Positions 17,409 to 25,693 of a stretch of DNA of 40,253 nucleotides are shown one piece after another. The stretch is from the NCBI GenBank assembly GCA_030682505.1, contig JAUXOH010000059.1, positions 1 to 40,253 on the forward strand, read 5' to 3'. Source of the stretch: Candidatus Didemnitutus sp. (GTDB lineage Bacteria; Verrucomicrobiota; Verrucomicrobiia; Opitutales; Opitutaceae). The translations under genes were made by a program, and so were the position numbers. The notes under the pieces were generated by a model. It ran no database searches, was not told the origin of the DNA, and saw only the letters and a list, made by a program, of their open reading frames with translations. How positions within the stretch are numbered: position 1 is the first letter of the stretch; every line of letters begins with the position of its first letter.

Positions 17409-18323
17409 TCAGGGCAAGGCGGCGAGCACGCGCCGGGCGAGAGCTGGAATTATCCTTCGATTGTTCGCGTGTTCGCGGCCTTGCGTAAACGTCACGATGA
17501 CCACGCGTCCCCCGCCGGGCAGTTCGATCAGGGCGGCATCGTGCCGCACGGTGCTCATCCAGCCGGACTTCGACCATAATTTCGCCCCGGCGGGCAGCGC
17601 GGGACCCGTGAAGCCCACGCCTTCAACCTCCGCGTCGCCCGCGACCGCCTGCGGATCGCGCGCCATGAGTTCAAGCATCAGGGCCGAGCGTTCGGGCGTG
17701 ACGCAATGTGCTTGGGCGATGGCGGCGAGCAGTCGCGCGGTGTCGTTGGTCGAAAGATAATTGCGCGCCGGCAGGTTGACGACGGCATCCTGCTTCTCGC
17801 GGCCATACGGACCTTCGGCCCAGGTCTTGCGCACCGCGAGCACGTCGCGGTAGCCCTGCGACTCGAACCATCGCGTCACCGCCAGGCGTTGCCCATGCCA
17901 CGTGGCGAGTTCGCCCAAGGGAAGTTCGGGGCCGGCGGTCGTCCGGGTGATGGAATCCACGACGGCGGCGGTCGCGTCGTTGTTGGACTCTACGATCATG
18001 TCGCGAAGGGCGCGCTGCAACTCGGCCGAGTCGGCGAGTTCTCCGGCCGCCAACAAGTGGTGGGCGTAGGCGAGGAAAAACAGTTTGATCACACTGGCAG
18101 GATAGATCCGGGAAGCGCCGCGGTAATCGGCCTGTGTGGGCTCGGCCCCGCGAAGATCAAGGACGGTCACGGAGAGCTGGTCTGCTTGGAGTTCGGGCGC
18201 GGCGAACTCGGCGCGGGTGGCGGCCACGGCGTCGTCGACGGCCTGCTGGAGCGCACCGGTTCTTCCCGAGGCGAGCGCGGTGGTCGCGGCGGCGAGGGCG
18301 AAGGAGAGGGCGCCGATTTTCAT
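17409..18323 (-). CDS. Beta-lactamase-fold serine hydrolase, exported
   Basis: 304 residues from ATG 18323 with a signal peptide (about 1-19). The motifs of the class A beta-lactamase/DD-peptidase fold are present: Ser77-x-x-Lys80 in YPASVIKLF, Ser113-Asn-Asn (in place of SDN) and Lys252-Ser-Gly (in place of KTG). No clear ExxLN omega-loop Glu was found, so true beta-lactamase activity is doubtful; a periplasmic amidase or peptidase is likelier. The ATG overlaps the marC stop in ATGA, a classic translational-coupling junction. The alternative longer frame upstream has no better start. Confidence 0.85.
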   Translation of the reverse strand: MKIGALSFALAAATTALASGRTGALQQAVDDAVAATRAEFAAPELQADQLSVTVLDLRGAEPTQADYRGASRIYPASVIKLFFLAYAHHLLAAGELADSAELQRALRDMIVESNNDATAAVVDSITRTTAGPELPLGELATWHGQRLAVTRWFESQGYRDVLAVRKTWAEGPYGREKQDAVVNLPARNYLSTNDTARLLAAIAQAHCVTPERSALMLELMARDPQAVAGDAEVEGVGFTGPALPAGAKLWSKSGWMSTVRHDAALIELPGGGRVVIVTFTQGREHANNRRIIPALARRVLAALP

Positions 18324-18907
18324 CCGGTGCGCCAGCCTTGGCGGATCATCGCCACCGCGATGGCAGCGAGCAGCATGGAGACGATTTTCGAGATGGCGCG
18401 CATGCCTGTCGGACCGATCTTGCGGCCCAGCCATTCGCTATAATGCAGGGCCAGGATCACGAGGCCGAGATTGGCGGCCAAGGCCACGAGGGTGACGAGC
18501 AGGCCGACCGCCGCGCTTTGCGCCAGCACCAGCAAAGTCGTGATCGAGGCGGGCCCGGCGATCAGCGGCATGCCGAGCGGGACCACCCCGAAATCCTCCG
18601 GCAACTTCTCCGGCTCCGAGGGCGACTGGATGAGATCCTTCGCGGCGAGAATGAAGAGGATCAGGCCGCCCGCGATCTGGAAATCACTCACGGAAATGCC
18701 CACGGCGGTAAAGACGGTCTTGCCGAGGAACAGAAAGCCGAGCGCGACCAACCCCCCGGTCCAGACGGCCTGATCGGCGATCTTCTGGCGGCGTTCCCGG
18801 GGGATGTTCTGCCCGAGCCCGAGAAAAATGGCCGCGAGGCCGATCGGATCGATCGCCACGAAGAGCGGAATGAAGGCCTGCAGAAACTTGGATCCCCACT
18901 CGAGCAT
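18320..18907 (-). CDS. MarC family integral membrane protein (UPF0056)
   Basis: 195 residues with six predicted membrane helices. It begins with the family motif FIPLFVAIDPIGLAAIFL and carries the central PLGMPLIAGPASITTLLVL stretch that marks MarC/YchE/YhgN proteins. The function of this family is not settled; it was once linked to multiple antibiotic resistance, a role later withdrawn. The stop codon overlaps the start of the serine hydrolase gene (ATGA), so the two are co-translated. There is no Shine-Dalgarno before ATG 18907. The 137 bases to the divergent small gene contain that gene's promoter. Confidence 0.9.
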   Translation of the reverse strand: MLEWGSKFLQAFIPLFVAIDPIGLAAIFLGLGQNIPRERRQKIADQAVWTGGLVALGFLFLGKTVFTAVGISVSDFQIAGGLILFILAAKDLIQSPSEPEKLPEDFGVVPLGMPLIAGPASITTLLVLAQSAAVGLLVTLVALAANLGLVILALHYSEWLGRKIGPTGMRAISKIVSMLLAAIAVAMIRQGWRTG

Positions 18908-18989
18908 GGACGCGACGCTGGCCCGCCGTCCGAAAAAAGCAACGCGCCTCCTCGGGCAACGAATGGCAAGGGATGCGGAGATAAGGCCC

Positions 18990-19018
18990 TTGTTCCAGCC
19001 GGGATCCGGAATTACACT
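18990..19018 (+). promoter_or_regulatory. Sigma-70-like promoter of the 90-residue protein
   Basis: TTGTTC at 18990-18995 and TACACT at 19013-19018 are spaced by exactly 17 bases, matching 3 of 6 and 4 of 6 consensus positions. Transcription would start near 19025, leaving a leader of about 20 bases that carries the AAGGAG Shine-Dalgarno of the next gene. Predicted from sequence only. Confidence 0.5.
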
Positions 19019-19044
19019 GGGTCAATCTCGGAAAGGAGCCCCCT

Positions 19045-19317
19045 ATGTCAGCAATTAAGATCCATCTCGATGCCGCCGAATTGAATCCCGTGGTGCGCCT
19101 TGCGCAAACGCTCAAGGTAACGCCCGAGGATATCGCTTATGCCGCGCTGAATCGCATGATGCTCGAAGCGCGCACCCCTGAAGCGCAGTCTGAAATCATC
19201 CACCTCGCCCGCGCCAAGGCCAACAACCTGCCGCGCTGGGCCGACAGTGCCGGGTCGGTGCACGCCTACGAGGGCATGCGCGACTGCGAACCGGAACGGA
19301 GCAAGTATTCGGTCTAG
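19045..19317 (+). CDS. Small cytoplasmic protein of unknown function
   Basis: 90 residues, not recognised. The N-terminal half (IHLDAAELNPVVRLAQTLKV, then TPEDIAYAALNRMM) looks like a short strand followed by helices and resembles a ribbon-helix-helix or helix-turn-helix unit, without a firm match. The C-terminal half is polar and ends in acidic/basic residues. The start is well supported: AAGGAG at 19033-19038 sits six bases before ATG 19045, the best Shine-Dalgarno in the window, and a promoter lies just upstream. The stop TAG shares the CTAG tetranucleotide with the stop of the convergent epimerase gene. A role as a small regulator is possible but unsupported. Confidence 0.85.
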   Translation: MSAIKIHLDAAELNPVVRLAQTLKVTPEDIAYAALNRMMLEARTPEAQSEIIHLARAKANNLPRWADSAGSVHAYEGMRDCEPERSKYSV

Positions 19318-20237
19318 TCGGCCAAGGCCGTCAACGCGGTCACCAACCGCGGTGCCGTGAAGCGAAAGCCTTCCGCCTCCAGGCGCGAGGGGAAGGCGTA
19401 TTGACCCTCGAGCACGAGGCTCGGTTCCGTTTGGAGAAAAACCAACGCGATGGCGCGCACCACGGGTGAGGGTGCCGGGGGACACCAGGGCCGGTTGACC
19501 ACGTCGCGGAGCGTGCGCATGAATTCCGCATTCGATACCGGCTCCGGTGCGCACGCGTTGTAGGTGCCGCGCATCGGGTCGTTTTCCACCGCGCGCAAGA
19601 AAATCTCCTCGAGGTCGTGCAAGCCGATCCAACTCATGCCTTGGTGCCCGGAGCCGGCCGCACCGCCGAGAAACCACTTCGTCAGCCGCGCCAACGGAGG
19701 AAAGGCGCCCCCGCGGCGGCCGAGCACGACTCCGATGCGCAGGACCACCGCACGCACCCCGGCGGGGCACTCGGCGGCCAAGGCCGCTTCCCAGTCGCAG
19801 CAGACGTGGGCCAGAAAACCGGAACCCGGCGGGGTGGCCTCATCACAGCGGCCCGGTCCGTTGCCATAGATGCCCACCGCACTGCCTTGCACCCACACGG
19901 CCGGGGGCTGGGCGCACGAGCGCAGGGCCGCACCGAGGGCGCGCACGGCGGCGAGCCGCGAGTCGCGGATGCGGCGGCGGTTTTCCTCATGGTGCACGCA
20001 ATTGATCGAGGCCCCCGCCAGATTGATCACCGCGTGGGCGCCCTCGCATTCCTTGGCCCACGGCGCGGCCTCGATGGGTGCGTCCACGTTCCATTGGACC
20101 TCGCGAATGCCGTCGCCGCGTCGGCGGGGCGACGAACGGGTCAGGACCACGACCTCGCAGCCCCGCTCGCGGAAGCGGCGGGCCAGGGCGGAGCCGATGA
20201 AGCCACTGCCACCGGCGAGGATGATTTTCCTGTTCAC
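19314..20237 (-). CDS. TIGR01777-type SDR epimerase (YfcH/SDR39U1-like)
   Basis: 307 residues from GTG 20237. The Rossmann NAD(P)-binding motif GGSGFIGSAL occupies residues 9-18. AVINLAGASI, the RDSR stretch, the VQGSAVGIYGN active-site region and the C-terminal DUF1731 part (about residues 245-300, TEPSLVLEGQYAFPSRLEAEG) mark the family of nucleoside-diphosphate-sugar epimerase-like proteins whose substrate is unknown. The start was placed where the nucleotide-binding strand begins; the frame extends far upstream antisense to rlmN, and that part is not coding. The YfcH-type Tyr-x-x-x-Lys is not seen. Divergent from rlmN; convergent and touching with the 90-residue gene. Confidence 0.88.
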   Translation of the reverse strand: MNRKIILAGGSGFIGSALARRFRERGCEVVVLTRSSPRRRGDGIREVQWNVDAPIEAAPWAKECEGAHAVINLAGASINCVHHEENRRRIRDSRLAAVRALGAALRSCAQPPAVWVQGSAVGIYGNGPGRCDEATPPGSGFLAHVCCDWEAALAAECPAGVRAVVLRIGVVLGRRGGAFPPLARLTKWFLGGAAGSGHQGMSWIGLHDLEEIFLRAVENDPMRGTYNACAPEPVSNAEFMRTLRDVVNRPWCPPAPSPVVRAIALVFLQTEPSLVLEGQYAFPSRLEAEGFRFTAPRLVTALTALAD

Positions 20238-20263
20238 GGCACCATCCAAAGGACTTCGCCGGT

Positions 20264-20300
20264 CCGACGCAAACCGTAGGTCCGGCTTTACGTGCGTCGG
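20264..20300. repeat. 8-bp inverted repeat between epimerase gene and rlmN
   Basis: CCGACGCA at 20264-20271 is repeated inverted as TGCGTCGG at 20293-20300 with 21 bases between. It lies in the 96-base divergent intergenic region and could be an operator or a transcript hairpin. No binding family is suggested. Confidence 0.4.
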
Positions 20301-20333
20301 TGATTGTGTCGGGGATAGGGGCGTTCCACCGGC

Positions 20334-21431
20334 ATGTCCGCCCCCTCCCTTAATTTCTACGACCTGACCCGCGACGAGCTGCTGGCCTTGGCGTCGCGCT
20401 GGGGCTTTCCGGGCGTGCACGCCGCGCGTTTGTGGAGCTACGTCTATTTGGAGGGCATGGAAGCTTGGACGGAGATGGCAGAACTCCCGGCGCGTTATCG
20501 CGGGAAGGCGGAAGCGGAGCTGGCGTTCCATCGGTTGGACACCGCGGATGAAAAGCACAGCAGCGACGGGTTTACGCGGAAATACCTGCTGGCCTTGGCC
20601 GATCACCGGCAGATTGAAACCGTGCTCATGCGTTACACCGGGCGGGTGACGGCCTGCATCAGCAGCCAGGTTGGCTGTGCCATGGGCTGTGTGTTTTGCG
20701 CGACCGGCCAGATGGGCTTCATGCGGCATCTGACCACGGGCGAGATCGTCGCGCAGGCCATGCACATCGATGCGGTGCTGCGCGGCACGCACGCGGACGC
20801 CGCCCTGGCCCAAGCCGACGCCTCCTCGCCCCACGCCCGCCACGAACGCCTGCGCAACCTCGTGCTCATGGGCATGGGGGAACCGCTGCACAATTACGAC
20901 TCGGTGATGAAGGCGATCGATATTTTGCGCGACCCGAGCGGGCTCTCGATTGCCGGCAAACGCATTACGCTGAGCACGGTGGGCGTTATCCCGGGCATCA
21001 TCCGCCTCGCTGATGAAAGCCGACCGTTTCATCTGGCCGTTTCCCTGCACGGCGCCACGCAAGCCGAACGCGAGATGCTCGTGCCCGTGGCGAAAAAATG
21101 GCCGCTGGACGCGTTGATGGACGCCTGCCGCTACTATATCGCGAAGCAGCAGCGGCGCATCTTCTACGAGTGGACCTTGATCGAAGGGAAGAATGACTCG
21201 GCGGAAAACGCCCATGCCGTCGGTCGGTTGCTGCAGGGCCAGTTGGCGCAGGTGAACCTGATCCCGCTCAATCCAACGGCGGGCTTCGATGGCGAGCCGA
21301 CCGGACGCGACGCGGCCAAGCGTTTTCAGCAGATTCTCGCGGATTACGGGTTGCCCAGCACCGTGCGGCAGCGGCGCGGCATCGACATCGCGGCCGGTTG
21401 CGGCCAGCTCGCCGTGGCGAAACCCCGCTGA
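20334..21431 (+). CDS. rlmN: Dual-specificity 23S rRNA/tRNA A2503/A37 C2-methyltransferase RlmN
   Basis: A radical SAM methyltransferase of 365 residues, of normal length. The [4Fe-4S] motif Cys115-x3-Cys119-x2-Cys122 is in GCAMGCVFCATG, and the methyl-carrying Cys356 in IAAGCGQL is present near the C-terminus, so both half-reactions should work. The GEP/NYD motif (MGMGEPLHNYDSVM) and LAVSLHGA are family-typical. It methylates C2 of A2503 in 23S rRNA and A37 of some tRNAs. The 42 residues around 145-170 (DAVLRG...SPHARHERL) form a short insertion before LRNLVLMGMGE. No Shine-Dalgarno before ATG 20334. Confidence 0.96.
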   Translation: MSAPSLNFYDLTRDELLALASRWGFPGVHAARLWSYVYLEGMEAWTEMAELPARYRGKAEAELAFHRLDTADEKHSSDGFTRKYLLALADHRQIETVLMRYTGRVTACISSQVGCAMGCVFCATGQMGFMRHLTTGEIVAQAMHIDAVLRGTHADAALAQADASSPHARHERLRNLVLMGMGEPLHNYDSVMKAIDILRDPSGLSIAGKRITLSTVGVIPGIIRLADESRPFHLAVSLHGATQAEREMLVPVAKKWPLDALMDACRYYIAKQQRRIFYEWTLIEGKNDSAENAHAVGRLLQGQLAQVNLIPLNPTAGFDGEPTGRDAAKRFQQILADYGLPSTVRQRRGIDIAAGCGQLAVAKPR

Positions 21432-21455
21432 GGGAGCGGGACCGAGTCGGACGAA

Positions 21456-22832
21456 CTAGGCGAATCGCGCCGCCAGCCCCGACACGCCGGCCGTCTGTGC
21501 GGCCTCGGAGGCGAGCCAGGCTTGCACGTGTTGAAGCGCGACGGCGTCAGGAGTAAGCCCGCGCTGCTTGAGCCGCAGCAGGGCGGTGACCAGCGCAAGT
21601 TGCGCGCGAACATCCGTGGGATTGTCCTGCGCGGCTTGAAGAAAAAGACCGGCCGACGTTGGTTGATGCGCTGAGGGCAGGAGATCCTTTTCGCCGAAGA
21701 ACAAGGAAAGGGACCCACCGAGAGCCTGAATGTAACTGACCGGCACCGCGGGCGCCTCGTAGGGCAGACCGTTGCCAGCCGGGAGAGCCTTCCACTCCAT
21801 GTAAGTGCGGAAATGGAGATGAAACTTTGCCAGCACCGCATTGGCGTCAACCGGCGTCCAGCGGGTGGAGAAACTCTTGAGTTCGCGGAATTTCTTCACC
21901 TCCCAGATGCGCAGCGTGAGTTCGTAGTCCGCGTTGCGATTGCGCAACGCGGCCGTGACGACGTAGTCGAGCCCGCCCTGCACGGATTGATTGAGTTCGC
22001 GGAGATTGTCGGGGGTCCATTCCGAGGGGAAGAGGGCGTAGTGCTTCGGGGCGAAGACGCCGACGCCCGCCACGGGTTCATAACCCGCGCCAGAGGAAAA
22101 CGACTCGGCGAACCAGAGCGGCAGCCCGCGGGTGAAGCGGCCGAGCTCGTCTTCCGGCTGGGTCGCGCGTTCCATCACGTTGTCCTCACCGAGCAGGGCG
22201 CATTGGGCGAAGGCCACGCGGCGCAGCTTGCCGGTTTGGCGGGGAAGGAGGGTGGCAGCGAACTCTTCCAGTCCGTAGAACCAGATCGGTTTGCTGATGC
22301 TCACGAGGCTGATGGTGGTCTCTTCCGCGCCGAGGTCGGGCGCCGCGTGGGCCGAGACGCTGATCTCGGCAATGGCGCGGGAAAACCCGACGAGCCGATC
22401 CTCAAGCTCGGGGCGACCGAGGGAGAAGAGCAGATCCAGGATATGTTGCGCCTGTTCGGGTTGGCGCACGGCGAGGTAGGCTTGCAACAAATTGACTCCC
22501 GGTCCGGGGCCGTGGAGTTCGGCGTCGTAACGCGGAGCGAGCAGCTCGATGAGTTCGCGCACGTGACCGTGGGTGCCGAGGTTGGCGGAAATCGTGAGCA
22601 GCACGTCGGGACGATCGCCGGCGGAAGCGAGCACGGCGTCGTGGATCGCGGTCGCGCCCGGCAGGTCGTGGGCTTCGAGCAGGGCGCGGGCGGCGGCCAG
22701 TTGCGGCAACACGCCACCGGCAATCGCGGGCCTCGGCGCGCTCGCCGGGGGCGTTGTTTCCACCGGTGCGTTGACCGGGTCGGCCGGGCCCGGCGCGGGT
22801 TTTTTGGCAGTGAAGCGATCGAGGAATCCCAT
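21456..22832 (-). CDS. Cytoplasmic helical-repeat protein of unknown function
   Basis: 458 residues from ATG 22832, not recognised. After a Pro/Ala-rich linker (residues 10-40) the first half is helical with a TPR-like pattern (LLEAHDLPGATAIHDAVLA, then LLQAYLAVRQPEQAQHIL). The middle (about 175-340) is mixed alpha/beta with many aromatics (PIWFYGLEEFAATLLP; LPLWFAESFSSGAG), and the C-terminus returns to helices. No signal peptide or membrane segment. The name-giving motif of any family is missing to my eye; it may be a conserved lineage-specific protein. It converges with rlmN and is followed upstream by the lytic transglycosylase gene with 44 bases between. Confidence 0.75.
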   Translation of the reverse strand: MGFLDRFTAKKPAPGPADPVNAPVETTPPASAPRPAIAGGVLPQLAAARALLEAHDLPGATAIHDAVLASAGDRPDVLLTISANLGTHGHVRELIELLAPRYDAELHGPGPGVNLLQAYLAVRQPEQAQHILDLLFSLGRPELEDRLVGFSRAIAEISVSAHAAPDLGAEETTISLVSISKPIWFYGLEEFAATLLPRQTGKLRRVAFAQCALLGEDNVMERATQPEDELGRFTRGLPLWFAESFSSGAGYEPVAGVGVFAPKHYALFPSEWTPDNLRELNQSVQGGLDYVVTAALRNRNADYELTLRIWEVKKFRELKSFSTRWTPVDANAVLAKFHLHFRTYMEWKALPAGNGLPYEAPAVPVSYIQALGGSLSLFFGEKDLLPSAHQPTSAGLFLQAAQDNPTDVRAQLALVTALLRLKQRGLTPDAVALQHVQAWLASEAAQTAGVSGLAARFA

Positions 22833-22876
22833 TTCGGCTTTGAGCAAAACGCGGACCCCGCCGCTGGCGAACAGAA

Positions 22877-23857
22877 TCAACGCCCCGGCGCCGGCAGATC
22901 CTCCACCCCGACCCCGGCGCGCACCGTCAGGATGGCCAGCACCTTGGGCACATACATCCGGGTTTCGGACGGCAGGGCGGGCGAGATGTCCGCAAAGGTC
23001 TTCGCCTGGCGTGCGCTGAGCGTGCGTTGCACCCGCCCGGGTCCGGCGTTGTAGGCCGCGATCGCGAGCGGCCAGTCGCCGAAGCGCGCGTGGAGGAACT
23101 TCAGATAGCGGGCGGCGGCTCCGGCGTTTTTCTCGGGGTTGCCGCGTTCGTCGGGGAGAAAAGTGCTCAGGCCGAGTTCGCGGGCGGTGGCGGGCATGAG
23201 CTGGAACAACCCCTTGGCGCCGACGGGACTGACGGCGTCGGGATTGAAGGATGATTCCGCCTCGGCCATCCACACGAGCGCGGGTGAGAGACCTTCGGCC
23301 GAAAAAACCGGGCGCAGGCGGGGGAGCAAAGCGGCGGCGCGCGGCGGAACAACTCGGGCTTCCATGCGATCCAGCCAGAGGTCGTAGTGGGGAATGATGG
23401 GCGCGGACTTGGGTTGTTTGGGCAGGGTCGGCGCGGGTGTCTTCGGCGCGGGCGATGGAGTGGGCGACGGGGTCGGCTGACGGATCGCGACCGCGGCGGC
23501 ATCCACGTAGTCGAGGCGTTCGGTCAGCCAGTCGGTGTAGATTTCGTAACCGGGCAGGACTTGCAGCGCCGCCAAGGCCGCGCGCGCCTCGGGAGCGTAG
23601 GCGGCGAGGGCTTCCAAATCGCTTTCCTCCAAGGCGTGCTGGAGCCGCTCCGCAAACCGGTTGAATTCCTCGCGGCTCGGAAAGCGGTAGTCGCGCTGGA
23701 TCTCGTCCGGCGCATATTCCTCGAACAGCGCTTTGCCCTGTTCAAAGAGCGCATCAAGATCGAGCGCCGGCTCGGGCTCGGCGGGTTTGGCGGGTTGAGC
23801 CCAAGCCGCGCCGCCCAGTGCGGCGAAAACCATCAACAGCGAAAGGATGCGGGTCAT
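22877..23857 (-). CDS. Lytic transglycosylase (SLT domain), periplasmic
   Basis: 326 residues from ATG 23857 with a signal peptide (1-20, AAWA-Q). An N-terminal helical part (about 30-125) and a Pro/Thr/Ser linker (127-150) precede the Slt70-type catalytic domain (about 185-310). Catalytic Glu201 lies in MAEAESSFNP, followed by SPVGAKGLFQLMPATA and the AAYNAGPGRV motif. It cleaves the MurNAc-GlcNAc bond of peptidoglycan with anhydro product. The gene is upstream of the unknown helical gene, same strand, likely one operon. A weak AGGG is the only candidate ribosome site. Confidence 0.92.
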   Translation of the reverse strand: MTRILSLLMVFAALGGAAWAQPAKPAEPEPALDLDALFEQGKALFEEYAPDEIQRDYRFPSREEFNRFAERLQHALEESDLEALAAYAPEARAALAALQVLPGYEIYTDWLTERLDYVDAAAVAIRQPTPSPTPSPAPKTPAPTLPKQPKSAPIIPHYDLWLDRMEARVVPPRAAALLPRLRPVFSAEGLSPALVWMAEAESSFNPDAVSPVGAKGLFQLMPATARELGLSTFLPDERGNPEKNAGAAARYLKFLHARFGDWPLAIAAYNAGPGRVQRTLSARQAKTFADISPALPSETRMYVPKVLAILTVRAGVGVEDLPAPGR

Positions 23858-23862
23858 GAACC

Positions 23863-24175
23863 CTATTGACCGCGAGCCGTGGAGGATGCTCCCTCGCGCC
23901 GATAAGTGATTGCGGCAAAGACTCCGGCCCAGACGATGCCGGCGAGATGGGCGAGCGGCACGAGGCGAATGGACGCATCGGAAAATCGGGCGAACCACGG
24001 CGCGCCGCTCGCGCCAGAGGAAAGGAACGCCAATCAGAAAAGACCCGCTGATGGCGAGTCCCGAAGGCGCGCCCGCCAGCAACAGCAAACCCGCGACCAC
24101 GGTTACTCCCAAGATCACCGCGCCAAACGATGAAGATTCATGGCGGCAGCATCCCCGGCGCCGGGCGCGATTCAA
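23863..24175 (-). pseudogene. Possible remnant of a small membrane-protein gene, frameshifted
   Basis: The gene-free gap between the transglycosylase gene and miaB contains two coding-like pieces on the minus strand in different frames. The upstream piece (about 24155-24030) encodes two hydrophobic segments (GAVILGVTVVAGLLLLAG, then LAISGSFLIGVPF). The second (about 24025-23863) encodes ASIRLVPLAHLAGIVWAGVF and ends at a TAG stop at 23863; a TGA stands just before it. Joined near 24025 the two would give a short three-helix protein with an AHLAG motif like that of rhomboid proteases, but the catalytic helix is not intact. Low confidence: this could be chance in GC-rich DNA. Confidence 0.3.
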
Positions 24176-24252
24176 TGCTGTTTTCCGGGCGATCCGCCCA
24201 ATCCCGCGTTGACCGCAGGGGCATGGCGGCTAGTTAGACCCCTCCAACGAGA

Positions 24253-25614
24253 ATGAACCGGGTATTCATCAAGACCTACGGGTGCCAAATGAACGAGCGC
24301 GACAGCGAGGCCGTGGCGGCCATGCTCCGCGCCCGGGGCTACCGCATGGTGCAGGACGAGAGCGCCTGCGATGTCATGCTGCTCAACACCTGCAGCGTGC
24401 GCGACATGGCCGAGCAAAAAGCCATCGGCAAGGCCGTCCACGTGATCCAGAAAAAGAAACGCAACCCGCGCTTCGTCTTGGGCATTTTGGGTTGCATGGC
24501 GCAAAACCGCGGCGCCGAGCTGCTCGACGCCCTGCCCGACGTGGACCTGATCGTCGGCACGCAGAAGTTTCACCAGGTTCCCGACTATCTCGACAACCTG
24601 CGGGCGGCGCAGGAGGCCGGCGCGCCGATCGCCAGCACGATCATCGACATCGCCGAGGAGGCGGATTCGCAGAATACCATTCGCGAACACGTGCTGGAGG
24701 ACCGGCAGGTCACCGCGTTCGTTTCCATCCAGCAGGGCTGCAACATGGATTGCGCCTTCTGCATCGTGCCGAAGACGCGCGGTGACGAGCGCTCGCGGCC
24801 GATGGACGAGATCGTGCGCGAGTGCGAGGAACTTGCCGCGCGGGGCGTGCGCGAAATCACGTTGCTCGGCCAGATCGTCACCAGCTACGGCCGCCGCGAC
24901 TACACGCACACCGGCGGCGTCACGCCCTTCGTGCAACTGCTCGAGCGCGTCAACGCCATCCCCGGCCTCCAGCGCATCCGCTTCACCTCGCCGCACCCCC
25001 GCGGGTTCAAGGAAGACCTGATCGCGGCCTACGGGCGGTTGGAAAAACTCTGCGAATACGTGCACCTGCCGTTGCAATCGGGCAGCGACCGGATCCTGCG
25101 CGCAATGAACCGGCCCTACACCCGCGAGCGCTACCGGCAGATTGTGGACGATCTGCGCCGGGTGCGGCCCGACATGTATTTTTCGACGGACATCATTGTC
25201 GGCTTTCCTGGCGAGACGGAGGAGGAGTTCCAGCAGACCCGCGAACTCTTCGAGGCCTGCAACTACGACATGGCCTACGTCTTCAAATATTCCATCCGCT
25301 CCGGCACCCCGGCGGCCGGGATGGCCGATCAGACGCCGGACGAAGTGAAGGAGGAGCGCAACCAGGTCCTCCTGCGCATCCTCGAGGCAAATTCCAACCG
25401 CCGGAACGCCACCTTGCTCGGCACCACGCAGGAAGTGTTGGTGGAGGGCCCCGACAGGAAGGGCCTCGGCTACATGGGTCGCACGCGCGGCAACCGCATC
25501 GTGCACTTCGCCGCCACCGAGCGACTCATCGGCGAACTCGTGCCCGTCCGGATCGACCGCGTTTCCACCGCCGTGCTCTACGGTGAACTGGCGTTGACGG
25601 GGGTGAATTCGTGA
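24253..25614 (+). CDS. miaB: tRNA-2-methylthio-N6-dimethylallyladenosine synthase
   Basis: A radical SAM methylthiotransferase that thiolates i6A37 of tRNA. 453 residues, normal length. The N-terminal UPF0004 domain carries the three Cys of the auxiliary cluster (C11, C46, C80) and the radical SAM domain the C162-x3-C166-x2-C169 motif (GCNMDCAFC). A TRAM domain closes the protein (about 380-450). The signature usually written GQNVNSYG reads GQIVTSYG here (about residue 220). The preceding bases CGAGA give only a weak ribosome site. First gene of a plus-strand run to 32.5 kb. Confidence 0.96.
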   Translation: MNRVFIKTYGCQMNERDSEAVAAMLRARGYRMVQDESACDVMLLNTCSVRDMAEQKAIGKAVHVIQKKKRNPRFVLGILGCMAQNRGAELLDALPDVDLIVGTQKFHQVPDYLDNLRAAQEAGAPIASTIIDIAEEADSQNTIREHVLEDRQVTAFVSIQQGCNMDCAFCIVPKTRGDERSRPMDEIVRECEELAARGVREITLLGQIVTSYGRRDYTHTGGVTPFVQLLERVNAIPGLQRIRFTSPHPRGFKEDLIAAYGRLEKLCEYVHLPLQSGSDRILRAMNRPYTRERYRQIVDDLRRVRPDMYFSTDIIVGFPGETEEEFQQTRELFEACNYDMAYVFKYSIRSGTPAAGMADQTPDEVKEERNQVLLRILEANSNRRNATLLGTTQEVLVEGPDRKGLGYMGRTRGNRIVHFAATERLIGELVPVRIDRVSTAVLYGELALTGVNS

Positions 25615-25693
25615 AGCAACCCGGTCGCCGAGAACCGGAGGTTGTCTTTGGTCGCGGTTTATTCCTCTGTTCCTTCGGGCTGTCCTTGAACCT

